A stretch of DNA of 18,173 nt from Pseudomonadaceae bacterium UBA836 (lineage in GTDB: Bacteria > Pseudomonadota > Gammaproteobacteria > Pseudomonadales > Pseudomonadaceae): contig DBHE01000048.1 of NCBI GenBank assembly GCA_002296055.1, forward strand, positions 1 through 18,173. The letters are read 5' to 3'. The notes beneath the pieces were generated by a model. It saw only the letters and a list, made by a program, of their open reading frames with translations. It was not told the origin of the DNA and did no database searches. A program made the translations under genes and the position numbers. Each line of letters starts with the position of its first letter. The stretch's first letter is position 1. This document shows, in pieces, positions 1 through 8,729 of the stretch.

Positions 1-1755
1 AGCCTGACCCTGAACGCCGATGGCTCCTACACTTATGTTGTCGACAACGACAATGCAGCAGTACAGGCGCTGCGCCTGTCTGGCGACACCCTGAGCGAGT
101 CGTTCACCTATAGCGTGATTGACGCTGCGGGCCTGAGCGACAGCGCCACCCTGACCATCACCATCGAAGGCGCCAATGATGCGCCCGAGGCAGCCAACAA
201 CATCAACTACGCCACCGCTGACAACGGCAGCGGCAACGCCATCAATCCGCGCGGCAATGTGCTGACCAACGATAGCGACGTGGATAGCGGCGACAGCCTG
301 AGCGTCAGCGGCATCCGCACCGGCGCCCTGGCCGATGGCGGCAGCCTGGACAGCGTGATCGCCGGCACCGACGGTAGCAACGGCACCCTGCTGACTGGCC
401 AGTACGGCCAACTGGTGATCGGCGCCGACGGCAGTTACCAGTACATCGTGGATGTCACCAACCCGGACGTGATCGCCCTGGGTGCCCTGCAGACCCTGCA
501 GGAGGTGTTTACCTACCAGGCCGACGACCTGGGTGGGCTGAACGACCAGGCGCAGTTGACCATCATCATCCGTGGCCGGAACGACGCCCCGGTTGGTAAT
601 GACGACAGCGCCACCGCCGTTGAAGCCGGCGGTGTGGCCAACGGCAGTGCAGGTACCGACCCCAGTGGCAACGTGCTGGATAACGACACCGATGAAGACA
701 GCAATCCGCTGGAGGTGGTTGGGCTGTTCACCGGCACCGATGCCGCAGCGGGCGTGCAGGGTGTGCCGGGCAGCGAACTGCGCGGCCAGTATGGCTGGCT
801 GACGCTGAACGCCGATGGTACTTACGATTACCGTGTCGACAACGCCATGGCCGAGGTTCAGGCACTGCGTCTGTCCGGCCAGACCCTGACCGACGACTTT
901 ACCTATGCCCTGGCTGATATCTGGGGGGCTGAGGACAGCGCGGTGCTGAGCATCACTATCGAGGGTGCCAACGACGCCCCGGTCGCGGTGGATGACAGCG
1001 GCACCGCCGTTGAAGCTGGCGGCATCGCCAACGGCACCGCTGGCAGCAACGCCACTGGCAATGTGCTGACTAACGACAGCGATGTGGATAGCCCCGCCAA
1101 CGGCGAGAGTCGCAGTGTCACCTCGGTACGCACCGGCGCAGAAAACGAAACCGGCAGCACTGGCACCGTGGGCAGTGTACTGGTTGGCACCTACGGCAGC
1201 CTGACGCTGAATGCCGATGGCTCTTACAGCTATGAGGTGGACAACAGCAACGCCGCAGTGCAGGCCCTGCGTACCAGCGGCCAGACCCTGAGCGAGTCCT
1301 TCAGTTACGAAGTCAGCGATGCGGCAGGGTTGAGCGATCGCGCCACGCTGACCATTACGGTGCGTGGCGCCAATGACGCTCCTGTCGCGGTGGATGACAG
1401 CGCCACCGCTGTCGAGGCGGGTGGTACGGCGAACGGCCAGGCAGGTAGTAACGCCAGCGGCAATGTGCTGAACAATGACACGGATGTAGACAGCAGTGCC
1501 AATGGCGAGAGCAAGACCGTCTCTGCCGTGCGCACGGGCAGCGAGTCTGGCACTGGTAGCGCCGGGGTGGTCGGTGGGGCACTGGAGGGCCAGTACGGCA
1601 GCCTGACCCTGAATGCCGATGGCAGTTACACCTATGTTATCGACAACGATAATGCCGACGTACAGGCTCTGCGTCAGAGCGGCCAGAGCCTGAGCGAGAG
1701 CTTTACCTATCGGGCACGGTCGGCAGCGTGCTGGTCGGTACTTATGGCAGCCTGA
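1..1755 (+). CDS. Giant VCBS-repeat adhesin, 5' fragment (open at left edge, frameshifted at its 3' end)
   Basis: The reading frame is open from base 1, so the gene starts upstream of the window. It encodes tandem units of about 130-135 residues with the VCBS/cadherin-like signature: an NDAPVA start, a GNVL-NND-DVD motif, YGSLTLNADGSYTY, and a VQALR-SGQTLSESFTY strand before the next NDAP. Unit starts (Asn codon) lie at 175, 580, 970 and 1372. Such proteins are large secreted surface adhesins used in biofilm formation or attachment. The protein is acidic, rich in Asp, Asn, Gly, Ser and Thr, and free of cysteine until about 1711. There the repeat consensus is lost and 14 unrelated residues (RARSAACWSVLMAA), including the only Cys, lead to TGA at 1753-1755. 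The consensus resumes in another frame, so this and the next entry are one gene broken by a real mutation or an assembly error. The N-terminal anchoring region is not in the window. Confidence 0.85.
   Translation, partial: SLTLNADGSYTYVVDNDNAAVQALRLSGDTLSESFTYSVIDAAGLSDSATLTITIEGANDAPEAANNINYATADNGSGNAINPRGNVLTNDSDVDSGDSLSVSGIRTGALADGGSLDSVIAGTDGSNGTLLTGQYGQLVIGADGSYQYIVDVTNPDVIALGALQTLQEVFTYQADDLGGLNDQAQLTIIIRGRNDAPVGNDDSATAVEAGGVANGSAGTDPSGNVLDNDTDEDSNPLEVVGLFTGTDAAAGVQGVPGSELRGQYGWLTLNADGTYDYRVDNAMAEVQALRLSGQTLTDDFTYALADIWGAEDSAVLSITIEGANDAPVAVDDSGTAVEAGGIANGTAGSNATGNVLTNDSDVDSPANGESRSVTSVRTGAENETGSTGTVGSVLVGTYGSLTLNADGSYSYEVDNSNAAVQALRTSGQTLSESFSYEVSDAAGLSDRATLTITVRGANDAPVAVDDSATAVEAGGTANGQAGSNASGNVLNNDTDVDSSANGESKTVSAVRTGSESGTGSAGVVGGALEGQYGSLTLNADGSYTYVIDNDNADVQALRQSGQSLSESFTYRARSAACWSVLMAA
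175..1371 (+). repeat. Super-repeat copy 1: unit types A-B-C
   Basis: Three successive distinct units form a block. Type A has the YATADNGSGNAINP start and NPDVIALGAL segment. Type B has the NPLEV segment and AEVQALR with a DIWG turn. Type C has a VDSPANGES-type acidic loop. The block is 1197 bases, 15 longer than the other two copies because its A unit carries five extra residues. Confidence 0.7.
1705..1755 (+). other. Frame-breaking junction inside the adhesin repeat array
   Basis: Up to ACCTAT at 1705-1710, frame 1 reads the SESFTY strand that ends the second half of a unit. From 1710 on, frame 3 reads SGTVGSVLVGTYGS, which belongs to the middle of a different unit. The segment that should lie between (the end of one unit, the NDAP start and the first half of the next) is missing. 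If the local unit length was 402, about 253 bases are gone, which is not a multiple of three. The result is a stop at 1753-1755 and loss of continuity with the 3' part of the gene. Confidence 0.8.
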
Positions 1756-4700
1756 CCTTGAACGCCGATGGCTCCTACACCTACGTGATCGACAACGACA
1801 ACGCTGCGGTACAGGCGCTTCGCCTGTCAGGCGACACCCTGAGCGAGTCGTTCACCTACAGCGTGACGGATGCCGCAGGCCTGAGCGACAGCGCGACTCT
1901 GACCATCACCATTGAAGGCGCTAATGATGCGCCGGTGGCCAGCAATAACCTGGGCTATGCCACGGCCGACAATGGCAGCGGTAACGCCGTCAATCCGAGC
2001 GGCAACCTGCTGACCAACGATAGTGACGTGGATGCCGGCGACAGCCTCAGCATCAGCGCTGGCCGCACCGGCAACGAAGCCGCCGGTGGCGCTCTGAGCG
2101 CGCTGAGTGGCGGCAGCCTGACGCTGACCGGTCAGTACGGCGAGCTGGTGATCAATGCCGATGGCAGCTACAGCTACACCCTGGATACAGCCAACCCGGA
2201 CGTTATCGCCCTGGGCGCGCTGGACCTGCTGCAGGACCAGTTCACCTACGCCGCCAGCGACCTCGGCGGCCTGAGCGACGAAGCCCAGCTGACCATCATC
2301 ATCCGTGGCCGCAACGACGCCCCGGTCGGAGAAAACGACAGCGCCACCGCCGTCGAAGATGGCGGCATTGCCAACGGCGACAGCGGCAGCAACGCCAGCG
2401 GCAACGTGCTGGATAACGACAGCGACGAAGACAGCAACCCGCTTGAGGTCACCGAAGTACGCACCGGTACCGAAGCCGCAACGGGTACTGACGGCGCTCT
2501 GGGTAGCGAGCTGCGCGGCCAGTATGGCTGGCTGACCCTGAATGCCGACGGCAGTTACGTTTATCGCATCGATAACGACATGGCCGAAGTTCAGGCCCTG
2601 CGCCAGAGCGGTCAGACCCTGACCGATGACTTTACCTACACCCTGGCCGATGTCTGGGGCGCGACTGATACTGCGCAGTTGACCATCACCCTCGATGGCG
2701 CCAACGACGCACCGGTCGCGGTGGATGACAGCGCCACCGCTGTGGAGGCCGGTGGTACTGCCAACGGCACAGCCGGCAGCAATGCCACTGGTAATGTGCT
2801 GAACAACGACACCGACGTGGACAGCAGCGCCAACGGCGAAACGCAAACCGTCACCACCATTCGTACCGGCAATGAAGCAGGCAGCGGCACCAGCGGTACC
2901 GTCGGCAGCGCGCTGATCGGCACTTACGGCAGCCTGACCCTGAACGCCGATGGTTCCTACACCTACGTTGTCGACAACGACAATGCAGCAGTACAGGCGC
3001 TGCGCCTGTCGGGCGACACCCTGAGCGAGTCGTTCACCTACAGCGTGACGGATGCCGCGGGCCTGAGCGACAGCGCCACGCTGACCATCACCATCGAAGG
3101 TGCCAACGACGCACCGGTCGCCAACGACGACAGTGCCACGGCGCAGGAGGCGGGCGGTATCGCCAACGGCAGCGCGGGCGCGGATGCGACTGGCAATGTG
3201 TTGGCCAATGACACCGACATCGACGGCAACGGCGAAACAGCCAGTGTGCTGTCTGTGCGCACCGGCAGCGAGGCAGGTAGCGGCGTCGCAGGCATTGTCG
3301 GCTCTGCGCTGGCCGGACAGTATGGCAGCCTGACGCTGAACGCCGATGGCACCTACACCTATGTGGTCGATGACAGCAATCCGGTAGTGCAGGCGCTACG
3401 TACCTCTGGTCAGACCTTGAGCGAGACTTTTAGCTACGAGGTAGTCGATGCCGCTGGGCTGAGCGACCGCGCTACCCTGACGATCACCATTACAGGCAGC
3501 AACGACGCGCCGGTCGCGGCGGATGACAGCGCCACCGCCAGCGAGGCCGGCGGCATCGCCAACGGCACGCCGGGCAGCAATGCCAGCGGCAATGTGCTGA
3601 GCAACGACACCGACGTGGACAGCACCGCCAACGGCGAAAGCAAAACCGTATCAGCCATCCGCACCGGTGCCGAGACTGGCACGGGCATCAGCGGCGCGGT
3701 GGGCGGTGCGCTGAGCGGCCAGTACGGCAGCCTGACGCTGAATGCCGACGGCTCCTACACCTATGTTATCGACAATGACAATGAGGCCGTGCAGGCGCTG
3801 CGGCTGTCCGGCGATACCCTGAGCGAATCTTTCACCTACGAGGTGGTGGATGCGGCCGGTCTAACTGACAGCGCAACCCTGACCATCACCCTTACCGGGG
3901 CTAACGACACTCCGATCGCCAGTGACGACGCCGGTATTGCGGTCGAGGCCGGCGGCGTTAACAACGGCGCGGCCGGAATCGATCCGCAGGGCAACGTGCT
4001 GGATAACGACAGCGATGTGGATGGTGGTGAGTTGCTCAGTGTGGTCGGCATTCGTACCGGCAGTGAGGGCAGCAGCGGCACCGCCGGTGCTCTGGGCACT
4101 GAGTTGCGTGGGCTTTACGGTTGGCTGACTATCAATGCTGACGGCACCACCAGCTACCGGCTGGACAACGACATGGCGGCGGTGCAGGCGCTGCGCAGCA
4201 GCACCGATACCCTCAGCGAGGCCTTCACCTATACGGTCAGTGACCTTGGTGGGCTGCAGGATACTGCGACGCTCAACATCACCATTCGTGGCGCCAATGA
4301 CGCACCCGAGGCGGCCAACAACCTGGCCTACTCCACGCCGGATAACGGCAATGGCAACGCGATCAACCCCGCTGGCAATGTTCTCGCCAATGACAGTGAT
4401 GTGGATGGTGGTGACAGCCTCAGCGTTAGCGGCGCCCGGACCGGCAACGAAGCGGCCGGTGGCGCCCTGCAGGGGCTCAGCGCTGGCAGCATCACGCTGA
4501 CCGGCGCCCACGGCACCCTGGTGCTCAACGCCGATGGCAGCTACCAGTACACCCTGGATGTGAACGACACGGCGGTAATCAATCTGGGACCCGCCGAGGT
4601 ACTGCTGGACCAGTTCACCTACGCGGCCACTGACTTGGCTGGCCTCAACGACGAGGCGCAGCTAAGCATCGTCATCCGCGGGCGCAATGATGCGCCTCAG

Positions 4701-7145
4701 GGCGCGGACGACAGCGCCACGGCGGTCGAGGCCGGCGGCGTCGGCAATGCTCAGGCCGGCTTTGATCCGGCCGGCAACGTGCTGGCCAATGACCTGGATC
4801 TGGAGGGCGATGAGCTGACGGTGACGGCGATTCGCGCGGGCACCGAAGCGGGTAGCGGCACGGCCGGCACGCTGGGCAGCGAGCTGCGCGGCCAGTATGG
4901 TTGGCTGACCATCAATGCCGACGGCAGCACGCGCTATCGTCTGGACAACGAGATGGCCGAGGTGCAGGCGCTGCGCCAGACCGGACAGACGCTGGTCGAC
5001 AGCTTTACCTATACCTTGGCTGATATCTGGGGCGTGACTGAACAGGCGCAGATCAATATCACCATCGATGGACGTAATGACGCCCCCGTGGCCGTTGATG
5101 ACAGCGCCACCGCCGTGGAAGCTGGCGGAACTGCCAATGGCACCGCCGGATCGGACGCCACTGGCAACGTGCTGACGAACGACACCGACGTGGACAGCGT
5201 TGCCAATGGCGAAACCAAGACCGTTACCGCCGTGCGCACTGGCGCCGAAGCTGCCAGCGGCAGCACCGGCACTGTGGGCAGCGTGCTGGCGGGCCAATAT
5301 GGCAGCCTGACCCTGAACGCCGATGGCAGCTACACCTACGTGGTCGACAATGACAATGCGGCGGTGCAGGCCCTGCGCACCAGCGGCCAGACGCTGAGCG
5401 AGTCCTTCACCTATCAGCTCAGCGATGCGGCTGGGCTGAGCGATAGCGCGACCCTGACCATCACCATCAATGGTGCCAACGATGCGCCGGTTGCGGCAGA
5501 TGACAGCGCAACGGCCGTTGAGGCCGGTGGCGTGGCCAACGGCACGGCAGGCTCTGACGCCAGCGGCAATGTGCTGGACAACGATACCGATGTAGACAGC
5601 GCCGCCAATGGAGAAGACAAAACGGTTGCTGGCGTGCGCACTGGCGCTGAAGCGGCAGGCGGCACCAGCGGCACCGTTGGCAGCGCGCTGGTTGGCCTGT
5701 ACGGCAGCCTGACCCTGAACGCGGACGGCAGTTACACCTACCTGGTCGATAACGACAATGCGGCGGTGCAGGCCTTGCGCACTAGCGGGCAGACGCTCAC
5801 GGACAGCTTTACCTATACCTTGACCGATGCCGCCGGGGCGACCGATACGGCGCAACTGGATATTCGTATTCAGGGCACTAACGACGCGCCCCAGGGCGTG
5901 GATGACGATGCCGTGGCCGTTGAGGCTGGCGGTACGGCTAACGCCAGCGCCGGGGTGGACCCGACAGGCAACGTGCTGGACAACGACCTGGACGTAGACA
6001 GCACCGCCAACGGCGAGGTGCTGAGCGTTACCGGGTTCAGCAATCAGCAAGGGCAAAACGTGCTGCCCGGGCAGACCCTGCAGGGGCGCTACGGCACCCT
6101 GACTCTGAACGCCGATGGCAGCTACCAGTACCTGTTGAACAACGACGACCCGCAGGTGAATGCGCTGCGCAACGCTGGTCAGACCCTGCGTGAAAGCTTT
6201 GACTACAGCCTGCGTGACGCTGCGGGTCTGAGCTCATCGGCCACGCTAAATATTCTGATTCAGGGCAGTAACGACAACCCGGTCGCGCAGAACGACAGCA
6301 ACAGTGCCACCGATCAGGATGCCGCGCCGCAGTCCAGCGGCAACGTGCTGGACAACGACAGCGATGTGGATGACGGCGACAGCCTGCAGGTTGTGGGTGT
6401 GCGCGCTGGCGAGGAAAGCGGTAGCGGCGCCAGCGGTGTGGTCGGGCAGCCGCTGTATGGGCGTTATGGCACGCTGGTGATCAATGCCGATGGCAGCTAC
6501 ACCTACAGCATCGACCTGAGCAACCCCGAGGTGCTGCAAACGGCCGGGCAAGGCCCGCTGCTGAATGATGTGTTCACTTACACCACCGGTGATCTGGCCG
6601 GTGGTACAGACCAGGCCGAGCTGGTCATAACCCTGGATATCTCCGCGCCTTATGTTGAGCCGCCGGGCCCGCACCAGGATGACGGCGACGATCCGTCCGG
6701 CAACTTTGATGTGCCGCTTGGCGTCGATCCTGCGGTCTTCATCTCACCGGTGCTGGAGCGCAACAACCAGCTGGACCGGCTGACCTTCGGTCGGGTGCCC
6801 GGTGGCGATCAGCGACTGGGTATGCAGGGCTTTAACCAGAGTGCGTCGATCGGTGCAGGCTTGGGTGACATCCAGGGGCAGTTTGTGCACCAGGCGGTGC
6901 GCGACAGCCAGCTTGACCGTGAGCTGGACATTGCCTGGCTATTTGGCCGCCAGGGTCGTATCAGCCTGAGTGCTGACGGCCTGCTCGATGATCCGGGGCT
7001 TTACAGCGACAATCGCGAGCCGCTGGCCAGCCTGCAGCACGACACCGACGAACCTATTCGCACCGCCAGCAGCTTCCGCGCGCAGATGCTGGCCGCTGCA
7101 CAGCGTTTACATTCCTCGCCGCCCACGTCACAGTCGGGTGGTTGA
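1728..7145 (+). CDS. Giant VCBS-repeat adhesin, 3' fragment with C-terminal tail
   Basis: This frame continues the adhesin after the break near 1711. Repeat consensus in this frame actually begins at about 1710 (SGTVGSVLVG), before the first possible start, a GTG at 1728. That GTG has no convincing ribosome binding site and lies inside a repeat, so it is unlikely to be a true start. Repeat units begin at 1923, 2313, 2703, 3105, 3501, 3903, 4296, 4686, 5076, 5478, 5880 and 6270, spaced 390-402 bases. The last repeat strand ends near 6640. A non-repeat tail of about 165 residues follows: a Pro/Asp-rich linker, then a mixed region ending in SSFRAQMLAAAQRLHS. I see no GGxGxDxxx RTX nonapeptides and no cysteine. 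The stop at 7143-7145 is 33 bases before the TolC-like gene, so the export genes probably share its transcript. An extracellular adhesin is likely; the ligand is unknown. Confidence 0.85.
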   Translation: MLVGTYGSLTLNADGSYTYVIDNDNAAVQALRLSGDTLSESFTYSVTDAAGLSDSATLTITIEGANDAPVASNNLGYATADNGSGNAVNPSGNLLTNDSDVDAGDSLSISAGRTGNEAAGGALSALSGGSLTLTGQYGELVINADGSYSYTLDTANPDVIALGALDLLQDQFTYAASDLGGLSDEAQLTIIIRGRNDAPVGENDSATAVEDGGIANGDSGSNASGNVLDNDSDEDSNPLEVTEVRTGTEAATGTDGALGSELRGQYGWLTLNADGSYVYRIDNDMAEVQALRQSGQTLTDDFTYTLADVWGATDTAQLTITLDGANDAPVAVDDSATAVEAGGTANGTAGSNATGNVLNNDTDVDSSANGETQTVTTIRTGNEAGSGTSGTVGSALIGTYGSLTLNADGSYTYVVDNDNAAVQALRLSGDTLSESFTYSVTDAAGLSDSATLTITIEGANDAPVANDDSATAQEAGGIANGSAGADATGNVLANDTDIDGNGETASVLSVRTGSEAGSGVAGIVGSALAGQYGSLTLNADGTYTYVVDDSNPVVQALRTSGQTLSETFSYEVVDAAGLSDRATLTITITGSNDAPVAADDSATASEAGGIANGTPGSNASGNVLSNDTDVDSTANGESKTVSAIRTGAETGTGISGAVGGALSGQYGSLTLNADGSYTYVIDNDNEAVQALRLSGDTLSESFTYEVVDAAGLTDSATLTITLTGANDTPIASDDAGIAVEAGGVNNGAAGIDPQGNVLDNDSDVDGGELLSVVGIRTGSEGSSGTAGALGTELRGLYGWLTINADGTTSYRLDNDMAAVQALRSSTDTLSEAFTYTVSDLGGLQDTATLNITIRGANDAPEAANNLAYSTPDNGNGNAINPAGNVLANDSDVDGGDSLSVSGARTGNEAAGGALQGLSAGSITLTGAHGTLVLNADGSYQYTLDVNDTAVINLGPAEVLLDQFTYAATDLAGLNDEAQLSIVIRGRNDAPQGADDSATAVEAGGVGNAQAGFDPAGNVLANDLDLEGDELTVTAIRAGTEAGSGTAGTLGSELRGQYGWLTINADGSTRYRLDNEMAEVQALRQTGQTLVDSFTYTLADIWGVTEQAQINITIDGRNDAPVAVDDSATAVEAGGTANGTAGSDATGNVLTNDTDVDSVANGETKTVTAVRTGAEAASGSTGTVGSVLAGQYGSLTLNADGSYTYVVDNDNAAVQALRTSGQTLSESFTYQLSDAAGLSDSATLTITINGANDAPVAADDSATAVEAGGVANGTAGSDASGNVLDNDTDVDSAANGEDKTVAGVRTGAEAAGGTSGTVGSALVGLYGSLTLNADGSYTYLVDNDNAAVQALRTSGQTLTDSFTYTLTDAAGATDTAQLDIRIQGTNDAPQGVDDDAVAVEAGGTANASAGVDPTGNVLDNDLDVDSTANGEVLSVTGFSNQQGQNVLPGQTLQGRYGTLTLNADGSYQYLLNNDDPQVNALRNAGQTLRESFDYSLRDAAGLSSSATLNILIQGSNDNPVAQNDSNSATDQDAAPQSSGNVLDNDSDVDDGDSLQVVGVRAGEESGSGASGVVGQPLYGRYGTLVINADGSYTYSIDLSNPEVLQTAGQGPLLNDVFTYTTGDLAGGTDQAELVITLDISAPYVEPPGPHQDDGDDPSGNFDVPLGVDPAVFISPVLERNNQLDRLTFGRVPGGDQRLGMQGFNQSASIGAGLGDIQGQFVHQAVRDSQLDRELDIAWLFGRQGRISLSADGLLDDPGLYSDNREPLASLQHDTDEPIRTASSFRAQMLAAAQRLHSSPPTSQSGG
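1923..3104 (+). repeat. Super-repeat copy 2: unit types A-B-C
   Basis: The A, B and C unit types recur in the same order over 1182 bases (390 + 390 + 402). A has YATADNGSGNAVNP and NPDVIALGAL. B has NPLEV and AEVQALR with a DVWG turn. C has VDSSANGET. The preceding unit also matches the one before copy 1. Confidence 0.7.
4296..5477 (+). repeat. Super-repeat copy 3: unit types A-B-C
   Basis: This is a third A-B-C block of exactly 1182 bases (390 + 390 + 402). A has YSTPDNGNGNAINP, B has the DELTV/AEVQALR/DIWG features, and C has VDSVANGET. The two 1182-base copies have the same internal spacing, which suggests the three units have been duplicated together. Confidence 0.65.
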
Positions 7146-7167
7146 GCAATGGGATACTTTCATGCAC

Positions 7168-7172
7168 AAGGA
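7168..7172 (+). promoter_or_regulatory. Ribosome binding site for the TolC-like gene
   Basis: AAGGA stands six bases before the ATG at 7179. This favours 7179 over the in-frame ATG at 7149, which has no comparable site. The 7179 start also places a lipoprotein signal peptide directly at the N-terminus. Confidence 0.65.
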
Positions 7173-7178
7173 CAGATC

Positions 7179-8729
7179 ATGCCAGCACAACAGCTTAAGA
7201 CTCTCGGCCTCGCGATAACCTCGGCCATCCTGCTCAGTGCCTGCAACACCATTGAACCGCAACCCTACAGCGATCAGGAGGCGCGCGATCGCATCCTGGC
7301 CGACTATCAATTGATGTACGACCAGCAGGACCCGGTTGCCGCCCCTATCACCTTTTATGAAGCGGCCGCGCGGGCGCTGAAATACAACCTCGATTACCGT
7401 CTCAAGCTGATGGAAGGTGCCCTGGCGTCTGACTTGCTGGACGTGTCGAGTCACGAAATGCTGCCGCGCCTGGTGGCCTCGGCCGGTTACGAGGGGCGTA
7501 GCAATGACTCCGGCGGCACCTCGGTGGGTATTGAAGATGGCCAGGAAAGTTTGCGCGCCTCTACCTCGCAGGAGCGCTACCGTGACCTGGCCGGGCTCAA
7601 TCTGAGCTGGAGCGTGCTGGACTTTGGGGTGGCCTACTACCGCAGTCAGCAAAAGGCAGACCAAATCATCATGGCAGAGGAGCGCCGCCGCCGGGTCGCG
7701 CAGAACGTGCTGCAGGATGTGCGTAATGCCTATTGGCGTGCGCTGGGTGCCCAGCGCCTGTTGCCGGAAGTCGACCGGTTGCTGCAGCGTACTCGCAGCG
7801 CGCTGGACTCGGCGCGCCAGGCCGAAACCCAAGGCCTGCTGCCGCGCCAGGACATCCTCGCGTACCAGCGTGCGTTGCTCGATTCCATGTCTCTGCTGAC
7901 CTCGCGCCGTCAGGATCTGGAGTTTGCCCAGGCCGAGCTTAAGGCGCTGATGTCGCTGCCGCCCGGGTCGCAGCTGGTGCTGGCCGATGACGGCAGCGAG
8001 CCAGAGCTGCCGGTCATCGACGTGGAGATAAACCAGCTGGAAATTCTGTCACTGGAAAATCGCCCGGAGATCATGGAGGAGTGGTACCGCAAGCGGGTTA
8101 ATCTCACCGACCTCGAAATTGCCAAGACCAAACTCTGGCCCAACGTGACGTTCAGCGCCGGTTACAGCTACGACACCAACAATTATCTGTATAACAACCA
8201 CTGGAACAGCACCGGTGTGGATGTGTCGATCAACCTGCTGCAGTTGCTGCAGCTGCCCTCGCTCGATAGTGCTGCCGAATCCCAGGCTGCTGCCGACGAT
8301 CTGCGCCGTGTTGCCCTGTCCATGGCCATCCTGACCCAGGTGCGAGTGGGTGCGCTGCGCTACGAACTCGCCCGGCAGGACATGGGCTTTGCCGATGAAA
8401 GCCTGCGGGTGGACAGTGAGTTGCTGGGCTATGCGCAGGCGGCCAGCAGCAGTTCGCTGGGTTCAGAGCTGGAGGTGATCCGTGCCGAGGGTCGCTACCT
8501 GCTGTCGCGCTACCAGCGCGAAGCCGCCTACTCGCGGGCGCAGGCTGCCTGGGGGCGTTTGTACAACTCGATTGGTCTGGATGTGCTGCCCGAAGAGATC
8601 GAGCAGCATGATATAAAAACCCTCGCCAGCGAGATTGAACGCACCCTTACCACTCAGCAGCGCACCGGTCTGCTGGCGTCCACCCGGGTGCTCGAACAAG
8701 GAGAGGTGAATGCCACTGCGCAGCCCTGA
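7179..8729 (+). CDS. TolC-family outer-membrane channel lipoprotein
   Basis: The product is 516 residues and is predicted to be the outer-membrane exit duct of a tripartite export system. The start at 7179 is supported by AAGGA at 7168-7172 and gives a short hydrophobic signal ending in the lipobox LLSAC, with Cys22 as the likely lipidated residue. The body fits the TolC/outer membrane efflux protein fold: long helical stretches with two related halves, beta-strand segments with LPRLVASAGYEG and LWPNVTFSAGYSYDTNN, and a helix carrying the GLLPRQDILAYQRALLD segment. Length is a little above the usual 420-480, with a hydrophilic C-terminal extension. It begins 33 bases after the adhesin stop and overlaps the next adaptor gene by 20 bases. 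The context makes adhesin export its most likely job; drug efflux is less likely because no RND or ABC pump is adjacent. Confidence 0.85.
   Translation: MPAQQLKTLGLAITSAILLSACNTIEPQPYSDQEARDRILADYQLMYDQQDPVAAPITFYEAAARALKYNLDYRLKLMEGALASDLLDVSSHEMLPRLVASAGYEGRSNDSGGTSVGIEDGQESLRASTSQERYRDLAGLNLSWSVLDFGVAYYRSQQKADQIIMAEERRRRVAQNVLQDVRNAYWRALGAQRLLPEVDRLLQRTRSALDSARQAETQGLLPRQDILAYQRALLDSMSLLTSRRQDLEFAQAELKALMSLPPGSQLVLADDGSEPELPVIDVEINQLEILSLENRPEIMEEWYRKRVNLTDLEIAKTKLWPNVTFSAGYSYDTNNYLYNNHWNSTGVDVSINLLQLLQLPSLDSAAESQAAADDLRRVALSMAILTQVRVGALRYELARQDMGFADESLRVDSELLGYAQAASSSSLGSELEVIRAEGRYLLSRYQREAAYSRAQAAWGRLYNSIGLDVLPEEIEQHDIKTLASEIERTLTTQQRTGLLASTRVLEQGEVNATAQP
8698..8703 (+). promoter_or_regulatory. 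Ribosome binding site for the first adaptor gene
   Basis: AAGGAG lies six bases before the ATG at 8710 and inside the end of the TolC-like gene. It supports a 20-base gene overlap and translational coupling. Confidence 0.6.

Larger units (their letters stand above)
1..6651 (+). repeat. Tandem VCBS-type coding repeats, unit 390-405 bp
   Basis: NDAP-type unit starts lie at 175, 580, 970, 1372, 1923, 2313, 2703, 3105, 3501, 3903, 4296, 4686, 5076, 5478, 5880 and 6270, after a partial leading unit. Spacings are 390, 393, 396, 402 or 405 bases, all multiples of three, except 1372 to 1923 (551 bases, remainder 2), which carries the frame break. Several units are close to identical at DNA level: the blocks at 1-174, 1749-1922 and 2931-3104 differ mostly at third codon positions. 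That similarity points to recent duplication or gene conversion and makes the array prone to recombination and misassembly. Confidence 0.9.

Noticed and set aside
1711..1755. Programmed ribosomal frameshift as the cause of the adhesin frame break
   Set aside because: No slippery heptamer is visible near the join, and the repeat consensus itself is discontinuous: most of a unit is missing, so a ribosomal shift alone would not restore the expected protein.
4662..6056. A 464-codon open frame on the minus strand opposite the adhesin repeats, with its own repeated pattern
   Set aside because: It mirrors the periodicity and codon bias of the plus-strand repeats, has no ribosome binding site or known family pattern, and similar antisense frames recur at 1827-2846 and 3861-4511. 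These are shadows of the coding strand.
6652..7142. RTX calcium-binding repeats in the adhesin tail
   Set aside because: Glycine-rich spots such as GAGLGD occur once and do not form the tandem GGxGxDxxx pattern.
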